A stretch of 7,151 bases of DNA from Burkholderiales bacterium RIFCSPHIGHO2_12_FULL_61_11 (GCA_001770785.1 MERZ01000129.1:1-7151), one strand, 5' to 3'; shown: positions 1-6,579, numbered from the stretch's first letter. Notes: a model not told the origin generated them from the sequence alone. Numbers and translations: made by a program.

Positions 1-702
1 CTGCGCCAGGGTCTGATCGAGGCCGGGTTTGTGGTCGATCTGGCGCGCACCGGGCTCGACGGCCATTACCTAGCCATGAGCGAGACCTATGACCTGATCA
101 TCCTGGACGTGATGCTGCCCGACGTGGATGGCTGGCGCATCCTGCAGTCGCTTCGCGACGCTGAAAAAAGCGTTCCGGTGATGTTTTTGACAGCCCGCGA
201 CAGCGTTGCCGATCGCGTCAAGGGTCTGGAACTCGGCGCCGATGACTACCTGGTCAAACCCTTTGCGTTTTCCGAATTGCTGGCACGGGTTCGTACCCTG
301 CTGCGCCGCGGCACCACGGCCACGGCGGCAGAGTTTCTGCGTGTGGCCGATCTGGAGCTTGATTTGATGCGCCGGCGCGTTAACCGAGCGGGTACATGCA
401 TTGATCTGACCGCAAAAGAGTTTGCCTTGCTCGAATTGCTGTTACGACGGCAAGGCGAAGTGTTACCACGCTCGATCATTGCATCGCAAGTGTGGGGCAT
501 GAACTTTGACAGCGACACCAACGTGATCGAGGTCGCCGTGCGCCGTCTGCGCGCTAAGGTGGACGATGAGTTTGAACCCAAACTGATTCGTACCGTGCGC
601 GGCATGGGTTATGTGCTGGAGCCCGCCTCGATCGAGATGCGGATAACGCGAGAGGGTGAAGCGCAGCCGCGCTCGTTCAAATGGCAACTCAAAGGCCAGT
701 GA
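1..702 (+). CDS. Heavy-metal response regulator, CusR/CopR type (5' partial)
   Basis: This is a cytoplasmic two-component DNA-binding response regulator of the OmpR/PhoB class, closest in style to CusR/CopR/IrlR copper or heavy-metal regulators. The frame is open from base 1. By comparison with CusR from memory about 15 N-terminal residues, including the acidic pair, lie outside the window, so the GTG at 31 is internal. The receiver domain shows the phospho-acceptor Asp in ILDVMLP (codon 36 here, about Asp51 in the full protein), the switch Thr in FLTARD and the conserved Lys in YLVKPF (codon 86). The winged-helix domain follows, with [27 protein letters not shown], the recognition-helix region [14 protein letters not shown] and the terminal wing [11 protein letters not shown]. 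The family normally ends just after this point, but here about 25 further residues follow ([15 protein letters not shown], then [10 protein letters not shown]). No sensor kinase gene follows. The family is very secure; the exact metal is not known. Confidence 0.95.
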   Translation: MRQGLIEAGFVVDLARTGLDGHYLAMSETYDLIILDVMLPDVDGWRILQSLRDAEKSVPVMFLTARDSVADRVKGLELGADDYLVKPFAFSELLARVRTLLRRGTTATAAEFLRVADLELDLMRRRVNRAGTCIDLTAKEFALLELLLRRQGEVLPRSIIASQVWGMNFDSDTNVIEVAVRRLRAKVDDEFEPKLIRTVRGMGYVLEPASIEMRITREGEAQPRSFKWQLKGQ

Positions 703-817
703 GAATTTGACACGGAAGCCTTCTTTGCCAATCAACAAGCCAACTGAGCCTTCGGCGGGGCCAGTCCGAACTCTCTTTGGGCTTACTATGTCAACCCAAT
801 TAGTACCGTGAACCCGG

Positions 818-839
818 TCAGATTTCTGATTGTGATAAT
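818..839 (+). promoter_or_regulatory. Possible promoter of the lemA-M48 pair
   Basis: A GATAAT hexamer at 834-839 matches the -10 consensus at five of six positions. It is preceded by TG and one base, which gives an extended -10 (TGTGATAAT, 831-839). It lies 27 bases before the lemA start. No good -35 is visible at the right distance, as is common for extended -10 promoters. A perfect 12-base palindrome, TCAGATTTCTGA (818-829), lies immediately upstream and could be an operator or chance. The rest of the 703-866 gap shows no gene or convincing terminator. Confidence 0.35.
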
Positions 840-866
840 GGGCCAACTACGATAAAGGCAAGAGAC

Positions 867-1469
867 ATGAGCACCACACTAATAGTCATCGTCATATTGG
901 TTGTCATTGCATTGACGATTTTTTATGTGATCTCGATTTTTAATAATTTGGTCACGCTGAAGAATCGATCCAAGAATGCCTTTGCGCAGATCGAAGTACA
1001 GCTCAAGCGGCGCTACGATTTGATTCCAAATCTTGTCGAAACTGCCAAGGGCTACCTCAAGCACGAACGCGAGACGCTGGAAGCGGTGATTGCGGCGCGT
1101 AATGAGGCATTGAGCATGTTGTCCAATGCCGCCGCGGCACCGGGCGATGCCGCGGCAATGAAGGGCTTGATGGGTGCCGAGGGCAAGCTGTCGGGCGCCT
1201 TGATGAATATGAAAATGGTGATGGAAGCTTATCCGGACCTCAAGGCCAGTCAGAATATGCAGCAGTTGAGTGAGGAGCTGACGACCACTGAAAACAAAGT
1301 GTCTTTCGCCCGGCAGGCCTTCAATGACCAGGTGATGACCTACAACAGCTATAAACAGTCGTTCCCGCCGGTTTTCTTTGCCCCCATGTTTGGCCACGCA
1401 CAGGATGCGGTGTTACTGGAATTCGAAGACAGCGCGGCCATCCAGGCAGCGCCCAAAGTCTCGTTCTGA
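867..1469 (+). CDS. lemA: LemA family membrane protein
   Basis: This is a LemA family protein, 200 residues, the usual length. An N-terminal membrane helix (residues about 3-25, TTLIVIVILVVIALTIFYVI) is followed by the family's signature region, with NRSKNAFAQIEVQLKRRYDLIPNLVE at about residues 33-58 leading into a long helical domain. That places a single N-terminal anchor with the alpha-helical domain on one face of the membrane. The ATG at 867 is preceded by a purine-rich AAGGCAAGAG at a usable distance. The C-terminus has the common FPPVFFAPMFG segment before a short variable tail. The biochemical function of LemA is not settled; it is repeatedly found beside M48 metalloproteases or TPM-domain proteins, and here an M48 gene starts 30 bases downstream, so a joint role in envelope protein quality control is likely. 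Family assignment is firm; function is by association. Confidence 0.95.
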   Translation: MSTTLIVIVILVVIALTIFYVISIFNNLVTLKNRSKNAFAQIEVQLKRRYDLIPNLVETAKGYLKHERETLEAVIAARNEALSMLSNAAAAPGDAAAMKGLMGAEGKLSGALMNMKMVMEAYPDLKASQNMQQLSEELTTTENKVSFARQAFNDQVMTYNSYKQSFPPVFFAPMFGHAQDAVLLEFEDSAAIQAAPKVSF

Positions 1470-1499
1470 TCGCTGTTGCTCGGTGCAGGTGTTCAAACG

Positions 1500-3443
1500 A
1501 TGAACTTCTTTGAATCGCAAGACCGTGTGCGCAAGCACACGACTTTACTTGTCGTCCTGTTCGTTCTTGCCGTGGTCACCTTGATCATCATGACCAATGT
1601 GCTGGTCATGGTCGCGTTTGGCTTTGTCAATAGTCAGCAGTTGCGTGATGGCGGATCATTGATCCGGCAGATGGATTGGAAAACATTCGCCGCTGTAGGT
1701 GCCGGTGTCAGTACAGTGGTACTCGTCGGCAGTCTCTACAAGATCATCGCCTTGTCCGCGGGTGGCAAGGTTGTTGCGGAGTCGCTGGGCGGGCAATTGA
1801 TCCCGCAAAATACGCAAGACCCCAATCAACGCAAACTGTTAAACGTCGTGGAAGAAATGGCCATCGCTTCCGGCACGCCGGCGCCGCCGGTTTATCTGCT
1901 TGCGAACGAGCAGGGCATCAACGCCTTTGCGGCGGGATTCTCGCCGCGCGATGCAATCATCGGAGTTACCCAGGGGGCTATCGATCACTTGAGCCGAGAA
2001 CAGCTGCAAGGCGTCATTGCGCATGAGTTCAGCCATATATTCAATGGCGATATGCGGCTCAACATGCGCCTGATGGGCGCGCTGAACGGCATCCTGATTC
2101 TCGGCATTCTGGGTTATTACCTGCTGTATTCGACATCGTTTTCGGGTCGCCGGCGCGGCAATGACAAGGGTGGGGGAGCCATATTGGCGTTTGCGATCGG
2201 GCTGATGGTCATCGGTTTTGCCGGCACATTTTTTGGCGGCTTGATCAAGGCTGCGGTCAGCCGGCAGCGGGAATACCTGGCAGATGCCTCGGCTGTGCAG
2301 TTCACGCGTAACCCGAACGGGATTTCGGGCGCGTTGAAGAGAATCGGTGGGCTAAAGTTCGGCTCAAAAGTGAAGAATCCCGGCGCGCCCGAAGTCAGCC
2401 ACGCTTTTTTTGCCCAGGGAGTTTCGGGCTTCACGCAATGGTTGTCAGCCACCCACCCGCCACTGGCAAAACGAATCCTGCGCATTGATCCCAATTGGGA
2501 CGGAAACTACGATGACGCCGACCGGCCCGACTCGGGTCGGGCTCAGGAGCCGGTCGAAGAAGCAAAATCCATGACACGCGCGGCCGCTGCCAAAAATGCC
2601 GCCACGGTTGCTGCTGGCGCAGCGCTGACCGACGTTATGACTGCGATGGATCAAATTGGCAACCCCAGTCAGAAGGCGGTCGATTACGCTCGCTCACTGC
2701 TATCGGACTTGCCAACGGCCATCAAAGAGGCGGCGCGGGAACCTTACGGCGCGCGCGCCATCATCTATTGCATGGCGCTTGACAAGGGGCAAGAGGTTCG
2801 CCCCAGACAATTGAAGCAATTACGGGAGCATGCCGATCCGGATGTTTACGCACTGACGCTCACGTTGATGCCGCAGATGGATGAGCTGGATGTCAAATAC
2901 CGTTTGCCAGTTATCGATATCGCCATTCCGGCGCTAAAGCAGTTATCGCTCAGTCAGTACAAACTGTTCAGGGGAAATCTGATCGCGTTGATCGAAATGG
3001 ACTCCCGGGTTGACCTGCTGGAGTGGTCATTGCAGAAGATCGTGTTCAATCATCTCGACGGGCAGTTTTTCAAATTGGCGCCCATGAAGGCGCGCTATTC
3101 CGATCCCGGCCAGCTCAAGAAGGAAATCGAACTCGTACTCTCAGTGATGGCCCAGGCCGGGGCTCAAAATCAGAGTGGTATGGAGGAAGCATTTGCTGCG
3201 GCAGCACAAACGCTGGAGTCAAGCGGACTGGCATTACTGGCGAGAAATCAAATCAGGATTTCGGATCTGGATCTGGCCTTGGAAAAATTGGAAAAATTGA
3301 AACCTCTGGCGAAATCCCGGTTGCTGAAGGCCTGTGTCGCCGGTATCGCACACGATCAGAGAGCATCGGCAGTCGAATTGGAGTTATTGCGTGCCTTTGC
3401 AGGTGTTTTGGATTGTCCCATGCCAGCGGGAATGGCGAGCTGA
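1500..3443 (+). CDS. HtpX-like M48 family membrane zinc metalloprotease, long form
   Basis: This is an integral-membrane zinc protease of peptidase family M48, 647 residues from the ATG at 1500. That start is preferred over an in-frame TTG at 1476 because MNFFESQDRVRKHT is a typical N-terminus of this family and an AGG-containing purine stretch lies about ten bases before it. Membrane segments appear at about residues 14-42, 63-87, 191-213 and 225-250. The catalytic motif HEFSH is at 175-179 (zinc ligands His175 and His179, catalytic Glu176) and the third ligand is Glu258 in REYLAD. The HEXXH and third ligand are both present, so it should be active. Beyond the protease core (about residue 340) there are roughly 300 additional, mostly helical residues with an Ala-rich linker at about 360-375; HtpX itself is only about 290 residues. 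I recognise no named domain in that half, though similar long forms occur beside LemA in proteobacteria. It is probably co-transcribed with lemA and may degrade misfolded membrane proteins. Confidence 0.93.
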   Translation: MNFFESQDRVRKHTTLLVVLFVLAVVTLIIMTNVLVMVAFGFVNSQQLRDGGSLIRQMDWKTFAAVGAGVSTVVLVGSLYKIIALSAGGKVVAESLGGQLIPQNTQDPNQRKLLNVVEEMAIASGTPAPPVYLLANEQGINAFAAGFSPRDAIIGVTQGAIDHLSREQLQGVIAHEFSHIFNGDMRLNMRLMGALNGILILGILGYYLLYSTSFSGRRRGNDKGGGAILAFAIGLMVIGFAGTFFGGLIKAAVSRQREYLADASAVQFTRNPNGISGALKRIGGLKFGSKVKNPGAPEVSHAFFAQGVSGFTQWLSATHPPLAKRILRIDPNWDGNYDDADRPDSGRAQEPVEEAKSMTRAAAAKNAATVAAGAALTDVMTAMDQIGNPSQKAVDYARSLLSDLPTAIKEAAREPYGARAIIYCMALDKGQEVRPRQLKQLREHADPDVYALTLTLMPQMDELDVKYRLPVIDIAIPALKQLSLSQYKLFRGNLIALIEMDSRVDLLEWSLQKIVFNHLDGQFFKLAPMKARYSDPGQLKKEIELVLSVMAQAGAQNQSGMEEAFAAAAQTLESSGLALLARNQIRISDLDLALEKLEKLKPLAKSRLLKACVAGIAHDQRASAVELELLRAFAGVLDCPMPAGMAS

Positions 3444-3542
3444 CGAGGACCAAGAGCGTACTCGGGCTGGGCAGTTTAAAGGACAAGTCACCGTTGATCT
3501 GGCATTTTTGCCTGGGTTGCCGTGGCACTATAGGTACAGAAA

Positions 3543-3560
3543 CATTACAGGAATGTAATC
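3543..3560 (+). promoter_or_regulatory. CusR/HprR/CopR-type operator box
   Basis: CATTACAGGAATGTAATC contains a perfect inverted repeat, ATTACA (3544-3549) and TGTAAT (3554-3559), around a four-base spacer. From memory the E. coli HprR box is CATTACA-AAAT-TGTAATG, and CusR uses a related repeat with TGACA half sites. The site here matches 13 of the 14 non-spacer positions of the HprR form. Its centre lies about 52 bases before the start site expected from the nearby -10 candidate, a normal place for activation by these regulators. It stands between the M48 gene and the thiol-protein operon, so it most likely controls the latter. The regulator at 1-702 belongs to the family that binds such boxes. 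Confidence 0.7.
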
Positions 3561-3562
3561 CT

Positions 3563-3598
3563 TGCGTCATGCGTCAGACAGACGGCAGCGTGTAAGCT
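3563..3598 (+). promoter_or_regulatory. Possible promoter of the DsbA-like operon
   Basis: TAAGCT (3593-3598) is a weak -10 candidate, with three of six consensus positions, placed correctly relative to the operator box. No consensus -35 is present, which fits an activator-dependent promoter. A tandem direct repeat, TGCGTCA twice (3563-3576), fills the place where a -35 would be. The start site would be near 3604, giving a leader of about 90 bases. This is positional inference only. Confidence 0.3.
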
Positions 3599-3670
3599 AG
3601 CCTGAAGTCAGCACACGAAAAGGATGCCTTCAGAGCGATTTCCATCTTTCCACTCTTTAAGGAAACGACC

Positions 3671-3700
3671 GTGAAACGACAAAACAAGGTAAAAAAATGA
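3671..3700 (+). CDS. Possible nine-codon leader peptide, coupled to the next gene
   Basis: A GTG at 3671 is preceded by AAGGA (3659-3663) at a seven-base spacing, a better-placed Shine-Dalgarno than most in this window. It would encode the nine-residue basic peptide MKRQNKVKK. Its TGA stop (3698-3700) overlaps the ATG of the DsbA-like gene in an ATGA junction, an arrangement typical of translational coupling. The downstream gene also has an AAGGT (3685-3689) of its own at a seven-base spacing, so the leader may be unnecessary. There is no support from protein similarity because the ORF is too short. Confidence 0.35.
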   Translation: MKRQNKVKK

Positions 3701-4518
3701 CGTTGAGCTCAAAGCTGTCCAAGGTGATATGGGCTGGTCTGGTCCTGTTCGCCACCGCCGCGAATGCTCAAGCCGTGAACCGAAGCGCGCTTGATGCGGC
3801 GCTGATCGATCAGATCAAGGCGACAGTTATCAAGGAGCTGCGCGACAGTGGTGAAATCGACCAGGCGGTTGATGCCGGCATCGGCCGGTACATAGAACGA
3901 CAGCGCGCCCAGGCGCAGCAACGCGAGCAGCGCCAAGTGGCTTCCCAAGCGGCCAAATTGCGGCCGGTCTCCAAGGGCCGCGACCACATCCGCGGCAATC
4001 CATCGGCAGCGGTGACGCTGATCGAATATTCCGACTTCGAATGCCCGTTTTGTAAACGCTTCCACGCGACTGCGAAGCAAGTGGTGGACGAATCCAAGGG
4101 CAATCTGAAATGGGTCTATCGCCACTACCCCCTTGATGAGCTCCATCCCGTCAAGGCGCGCAAAGAGGCGGTGGCCTCGGAGTGTGCGGCCGAGCTCGGC
4201 GGTAATGGTGCGTTCTGGAAATTTGCGGATCGGTTCTTTGATCTGACACCGTCGAACAACCGCACGGATATTGATGTGGTGCTGCCAAAAATCGCCAGCG
4301 AGATCGGGCTTGACAAGGCACAATTCGCATCGTGCCTGGCCAGCGCAAGGCATGACTCACGCGTCGCCGAAGATGTTAAAGACGTTGTCGCCGCCGGCGG
4401 TCGAGGCACACCATGGAGCCTCATCGTGTCGAAAAGCGGCAAGACCTATCCGCTCTCGGGAGCGCAGCCCTATGCGACCGTGAAACAACTCGTTGATCTG
4501 GCGCTTCTGGATAAGTGA
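3697..4518 (+). CDS. DsbA-family (Com1-like) periplasmic thiol-disulfide oxidoreductase
   Basis: This is an exported thioredoxin-fold protein of 273 residues that should form, reduce or isomerise disulfides in the periplasm. A Sec signal peptide spans residues 1 to about 24 (KLSKVIWAGLVLFATAANA, cleavage before QA). A charged helical region rich in Gln, Arg and Glu follows at about 30-90, as in Com1-type or ScsC-type proteins where such segments can mediate oligomerisation. The DsbA-like domain begins at about residue 98 with NPSAAVTLIEYSDFECPFC. The active site is Cys116-Pro-Phe-Cys119 and the cis-proline loop is Gly-Thr-Pro at 237-239. The C-terminal strand PLSGAQPYATVKQLVDLAL is typical of this group. 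It begins a probable operon under the box at 3543-3560 and ends three bases before the next start codon. Whether it acts as an oxidase, an isomerase or a copper-stress protein cannot be read from the sequence. Confidence 0.93.
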   Translation: MTLSSKLSKVIWAGLVLFATAANAQAVNRSALDAALIDQIKATVIKELRDSGEIDQAVDAGIGRYIERQRAQAQQREQRQVASQAAKLRPVSKGRDHIRGNPSAAVTLIEYSDFECPFCKRFHATAKQVVDESKGNLKWVYRHYPLDELHPVKARKEAVASECAAELGGNGAFWKFADRFFDLTPSNNRTDIDVVLPKIASEIGLDKAQFASCLASARHDSRVAEDVKDVVAAGGRGTPWSLIVSKSGKTYPLSGAQPYATVKQLVDLALLDK

Positions 4519-4521
4519 CCG

Positions 4522-5112
4522 GTGAGGTGCCACCTGAAAAATCTGCGGGTGGCGTTCGGCCAGGTATTTGCTGATCACTCGTACATCGCCCTGGCCAGCA
4601 TGCTTGCGCTGCTGGCGTTTCTTCTGGCAGTATGGTTTCCCAATCTCGGTTTGCTTGCTCAAGTATTTTCGGGCTCGAACGCACCGTTTAAGGCCACCGT
4701 TGGCATGGCCCTGAGCCTGCTTGGCGGTATTGGCACAAATTTCAGCCTGCTCTCCGCCAGCTACACCATAGCGATCGCCATTCTCTTCGGAATCACCATC
4801 GCGATGATCGTCTATTTGGTCAAGCAAAGGCGTACGGCAGCGGCTGGGCAAAGCATCGCCATCGCTTCCGGCGCCGTCGTGAGTGGTGTGATCGGCATCG
4901 GCTGCGCCGCTTGCGGCTCGCTGGTCCTAGGCGTGATCCTGCCGTCTCTCGGCGCGGTCGGAGCGCTCGCTGCGCTGCCGCTGAACGGCGAGGAATTCGG
5001 AATTTTGAGTGTTGCGCTGCTTTTCGTTTCGCTCTTGCTCATCAGCAACAACATTGCGGAACCCATCACCTGCGGGCTTGCTCGGTCCAAGAAAATCCAA
5101 CTGCACCAATAG
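4522..5112 (+). CDS. Polytopic membrane protein with intramembrane CAAC motif, family not recognised
   Basis: I do not recognise this 196-residue protein. It begins with GTG three bases after the preceding stop; a later GTG at 4549 is an alternative start. Hydrophobic segments lie at about residues 21-42, 57-77, 80-100, 113-153 (long enough for two helices or a re-entrant pair) and 158-176. The basic loop KQRR (101-104) is probably cytoplasmic, which would put the end of the long segment and the helix start on the outer side. The striking feature is GIGCAACGSLVLG: Cys128 and Cys131 form a CXXC motif inside a Gly/Ala/Ser-rich membrane segment. Other cysteines are Cys3 and Cys184. It is unlike DsbB or VKOR in pattern and lacks the PCVLP and SPC motifs of CcdA. 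Its tight coupling to a DsbA-like gene suggests either a membrane redox partner or a metal-handling protein; both are guesses. That it is a real gene is well supported by its hydrophobic pattern and operon position. Confidence 0.85.
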   Translation: MRCHLKNLRVAFGQVFADHSYIALASMLALLAFLLAVWFPNLGLLAQVFSGSNAPFKATVGMALSLLGGIGTNFSLLSASYTIAIAILFGITIAMIVYLVKQRRTAAAGQSIAIASGAVVSGVIGIGCAACGSLVLGVILPSLGAVGALAALPLNGEEFGILSVALLFVSLLLISNNIAEPITCGLARSKKIQLHQ

Positions 5113-5168
5113 CAGGCGCAATGGTGACCTGATCGAGCATTGATTACCATAGAAAACCGGAAAGAAAT

Positions 5169-5603
5169 ATGAAAACCACCAAAAAGAATCCCAAGTTTTT
5201 GCTGCCGACTGTCGTTGTCGGGGGGTTGGGTCTCTTGGCATTTTTAATTTTTGGTCCGGGCGCTGGCGATGGCGCGATCAGTGTCAAGGTGCCTTCGCTG
5301 TCGCCGCTGGCGGTCGCCGGCGAAACGGCATTCAATGCAAATTGCGCGGCATGTCACGGAAAAAATGGCGGCGGCGGTACCAAGTTGGCGCCACCGCTGG
5401 TTCACGATACCTACAACCTTGGTCACCACCCCGACGACTCCTTTCGCGCAGCGGTGCACAACGGTACGACCCAGCACCACTGGCACTTCGGAGATATGCC
5501 GCCAACCCCACAAGTCACCGACGCGCAGTTGACCCGAATCATTCGCTACATCCGCGAGTTGCAGGAGGCCAACGGCATCGTTGCCCGCCCCCACCAAATG
5601 TAA
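5169..5603 (+). CDS. Membrane-anchored monohaem c-type cytochrome
   Basis: This is a class I-like cytochrome c of 144 residues, a single-electron carrier on the periplasmic face of the membrane. Residues about 10-29 form an uncleaved-looking hydrophobic anchor after a Lys-rich start (KTTKKNPK). The haem is attached at Cys59-Ala-Ala-Cys62-His63, with His63 as the proximal ligand, followed by a Gly-rich turn and LAPPL. Met110 in FGDMPP is the likely distal ligand. The segment between them is His-rich (GHHPDD at 85-90 and QHHWHFGDM at 102-110), a pattern I have seen in cytochromes associated with metal-resistance loci, though I cannot name a characterised member. The ATG at 5169 has GGAAAG nine to four bases upstream. 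The gap of 56 bases to the CAAC membrane protein suggests the same transcript. Haem attachment would depend on the cytochrome c maturation genes, two of which lie convergently next door. Confidence 0.93.
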   Translation: MKTTKKNPKFLLPTVVVGGLGLLAFLIFGPGAGDGAISVKVPSLSPLAVAGETAFNANCAACHGKNGGGGTKLAPPLVHDTYNLGHHPDDSFRAAVHNGTTQHHWHFGDMPPTPQVTDAQLTRIIRYIRELQEANGIVARPHQM

Positions 5604-5624
5604 GTGTTGGTTTTTCAAGGTGTC

Positions 5625-5750
5625 TTGTTCTCACGCTGTGCCGCAAGCTGCGTTTGGAGTCCGATACGTGGCGCGCGCGCAATAATGGATCGCGTTGTCG
5701 ACGAGATTGGTGAGGTAGCGCCGCACCGAAGCGGTGTAATTCCATTTCCA
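5625..5750 (-). pseudogene. Probable decayed histidine-kinase ATPase-domain remnant
   Basis: This stretch between two convergent genes has no intact gene. Read on the minus strand, bases 5723-5682 give RRYLTNLVDNAIHY, which has the layout of the N-box of histidine kinase ATP-binding domains (L-x-N-L-x-x-N-A-x-x-Y). Upstream in another frame is DLEMELHRF. After the N-box a shift of frame gives ARHVSDSKRSLRHSVR, which could align with the strand that leads to the G1 box in such kinases; no DxGxG motif appears after it. The pieces are in different frames, so it would be a frameshifted and truncated fragment. The match is short and found by eye, and a chance resemblance cannot be excluded. Confidence 0.5.
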
Positions 5751-5760
5751 AGTCGGTCGT

Positions 5761-6501
5761 CTAGCCGATGGCCGCGAACACCGGAAACGTCTTAAGCAAC
5801 CAAAAAGCAAAGGTTGAGAGCCACCCGGTGATCATGGCGATCCCCATGAAAATCATCCCGATACCGGCGCCGATCTCGAGCCATTTACCCCAGCGTCGCA
5901 TCGGTTTGAGCCGTTTGAGCAGTGCGCCCGTAAAGAGCGCAGTGGCCAGAAAAGGAATTCCCAGCCCGAGTGAGTAGGCGCCGAGTAGCGCAACACCATT
6001 GGAAACCGTAGCCGTTGCCGCGCTGAATGTGAGGATCACGCCCAACACCGGTCCGATGCACGGGCTCCAGCCGAACGCAAACGCCAGCCCGATGAGATAG
6101 GCCCCAAGCGGCCGTGCACCCTTGATATTGCCGTGAAAACGCAGGTCGTGCTGTAACCAGGGCAGCTTGACCATCCCGATCATGAACAAGCCGAACAGGA
6201 TGACGATGCTGCCACCGACGATGTTTGCTTCGTATTTGTAGCGCAGCAGCAGTTGCCCGAGCGCAGAAGCGCCCGCGCCCAGGGTGATGAAAACAGTCGA
6301 GAAACCGGCGACGAAGCACAGGCTCAAGCCCAGGACGGCGAGATGCCGCGAACGCTCATTGGCGTGGCCGCGATGCGCGAGGGTGTCGCCGGCCACATAA
6401 GACATATAGCCCGGAACCAGGGGCAGCACGCAGGGCGACAGGAACGATATGATGCCCCCGCCAAACGCCGTCAGAAGTGCGAAGGTGGTCAATTCAGTCA
6501 T
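5761..6501 (-). CDS. ccdA: Cytochrome c biogenesis protein CcdA (DsbD-like membrane electron conduit)
   Basis: CcdA is an inner-membrane protein that passes reducing equivalents from cytoplasmic thioredoxin across the membrane to periplasmic thioredoxin-like proteins such as CcmG, which keep apocytochrome haem-binding cysteines reduced. This one has 246 residues, the normal length for a six-helix CcdA. The two redox cysteines sit in their usual contexts: Cys24 in ISFLSPCVLPLVPGY and Cys148 in FAFGWSPCIGPVLG, each at the start of one of the two inverted three-helix halves. Six hydrophobic segments can be seen at about 8-30, 55-80, 92-110, 131-160, 168-194 and 208-238. The ATG at 6501 gives the short N-terminus typical of the family, although the ribosome-binding site (a weak GATGAG) is poor. 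The ccmG/dsbE-type gene lies 78 bases upstream on the same strand, which fits a functional unit. Confidence 0.95.
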   Translation of the reverse strand: MTELTTFALLTAFGGGIISFLSPCVLPLVPGYMSYVAGDTLAHRGHANERSRHLAVLGLSLCFVAGFSTVFITLGAGASALGQLLLRYKYEANIVGGSIVILFGLFMIGMVKLPWLQHDLRFHGNIKGARPLGAYLIGLAFAFGWSPCIGPVLGVILTFSAATATVSNGVALLGAYSLGLGIPFLATALFTGALLKRLKPMRRWGKWLEIGAGIGMIFMGIAMITGWLSTFAFWLLKTFPVFAAIG

Positions 6502-6579
6502 GGCTCATCAGGAGCTGGCGCGGCCCCGAATTGCGAGACTGATAGAGGCTCACGTCGAGTGCCACAGAAAAATTGGCGA

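Noticed and set aside
31..33. GTG as start of the response regulator
   Set aside because: The frame is open to base 1 and the upstream residues [11 protein letters not shown] align with the CusR receiver domain, so the gene is truncated by the window edge.
463..846. 127-codon minus-strand ORF opposite the regulator
   Set aside because: It is a shadow of the regulator's coding frame, with no recognisable domain and no plausible start context.
3263..3300. Micro-repeats (GATCTG twice, TTGGAAAAA twice) in the M48 gene
   Set aside because: They encode an ordinary helical LDL-EKLEKLK stretch in frame and need no separate explanation.
3499..3514. GGCA-TTTT-TGCC hairpin after the M48 gene
   Set aside because: A four-pair stem without a following T-tract is too weak for a terminator.
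3023..3595. 190-codon plus-strand ORF overlapping the 3' end of the M48 gene
   Set aside because: Low-complexity Gly/Ser/Arg composition typical of an off-frame reading of real coding sequence; it also runs through the operator region.
5671..5680. Alternating GC run between the convergent genes
   Set aside because: Short and explicable by GC-rich codons in the kinase-like remnant; no support for a special DNA structure.
5723..5737. Hairpin CACCG-AAG-CGGTG between the convergent genes
   Set aside because: The stem is only five pairs and no T-tract follows on either strand, so a terminator cannot be claimed.
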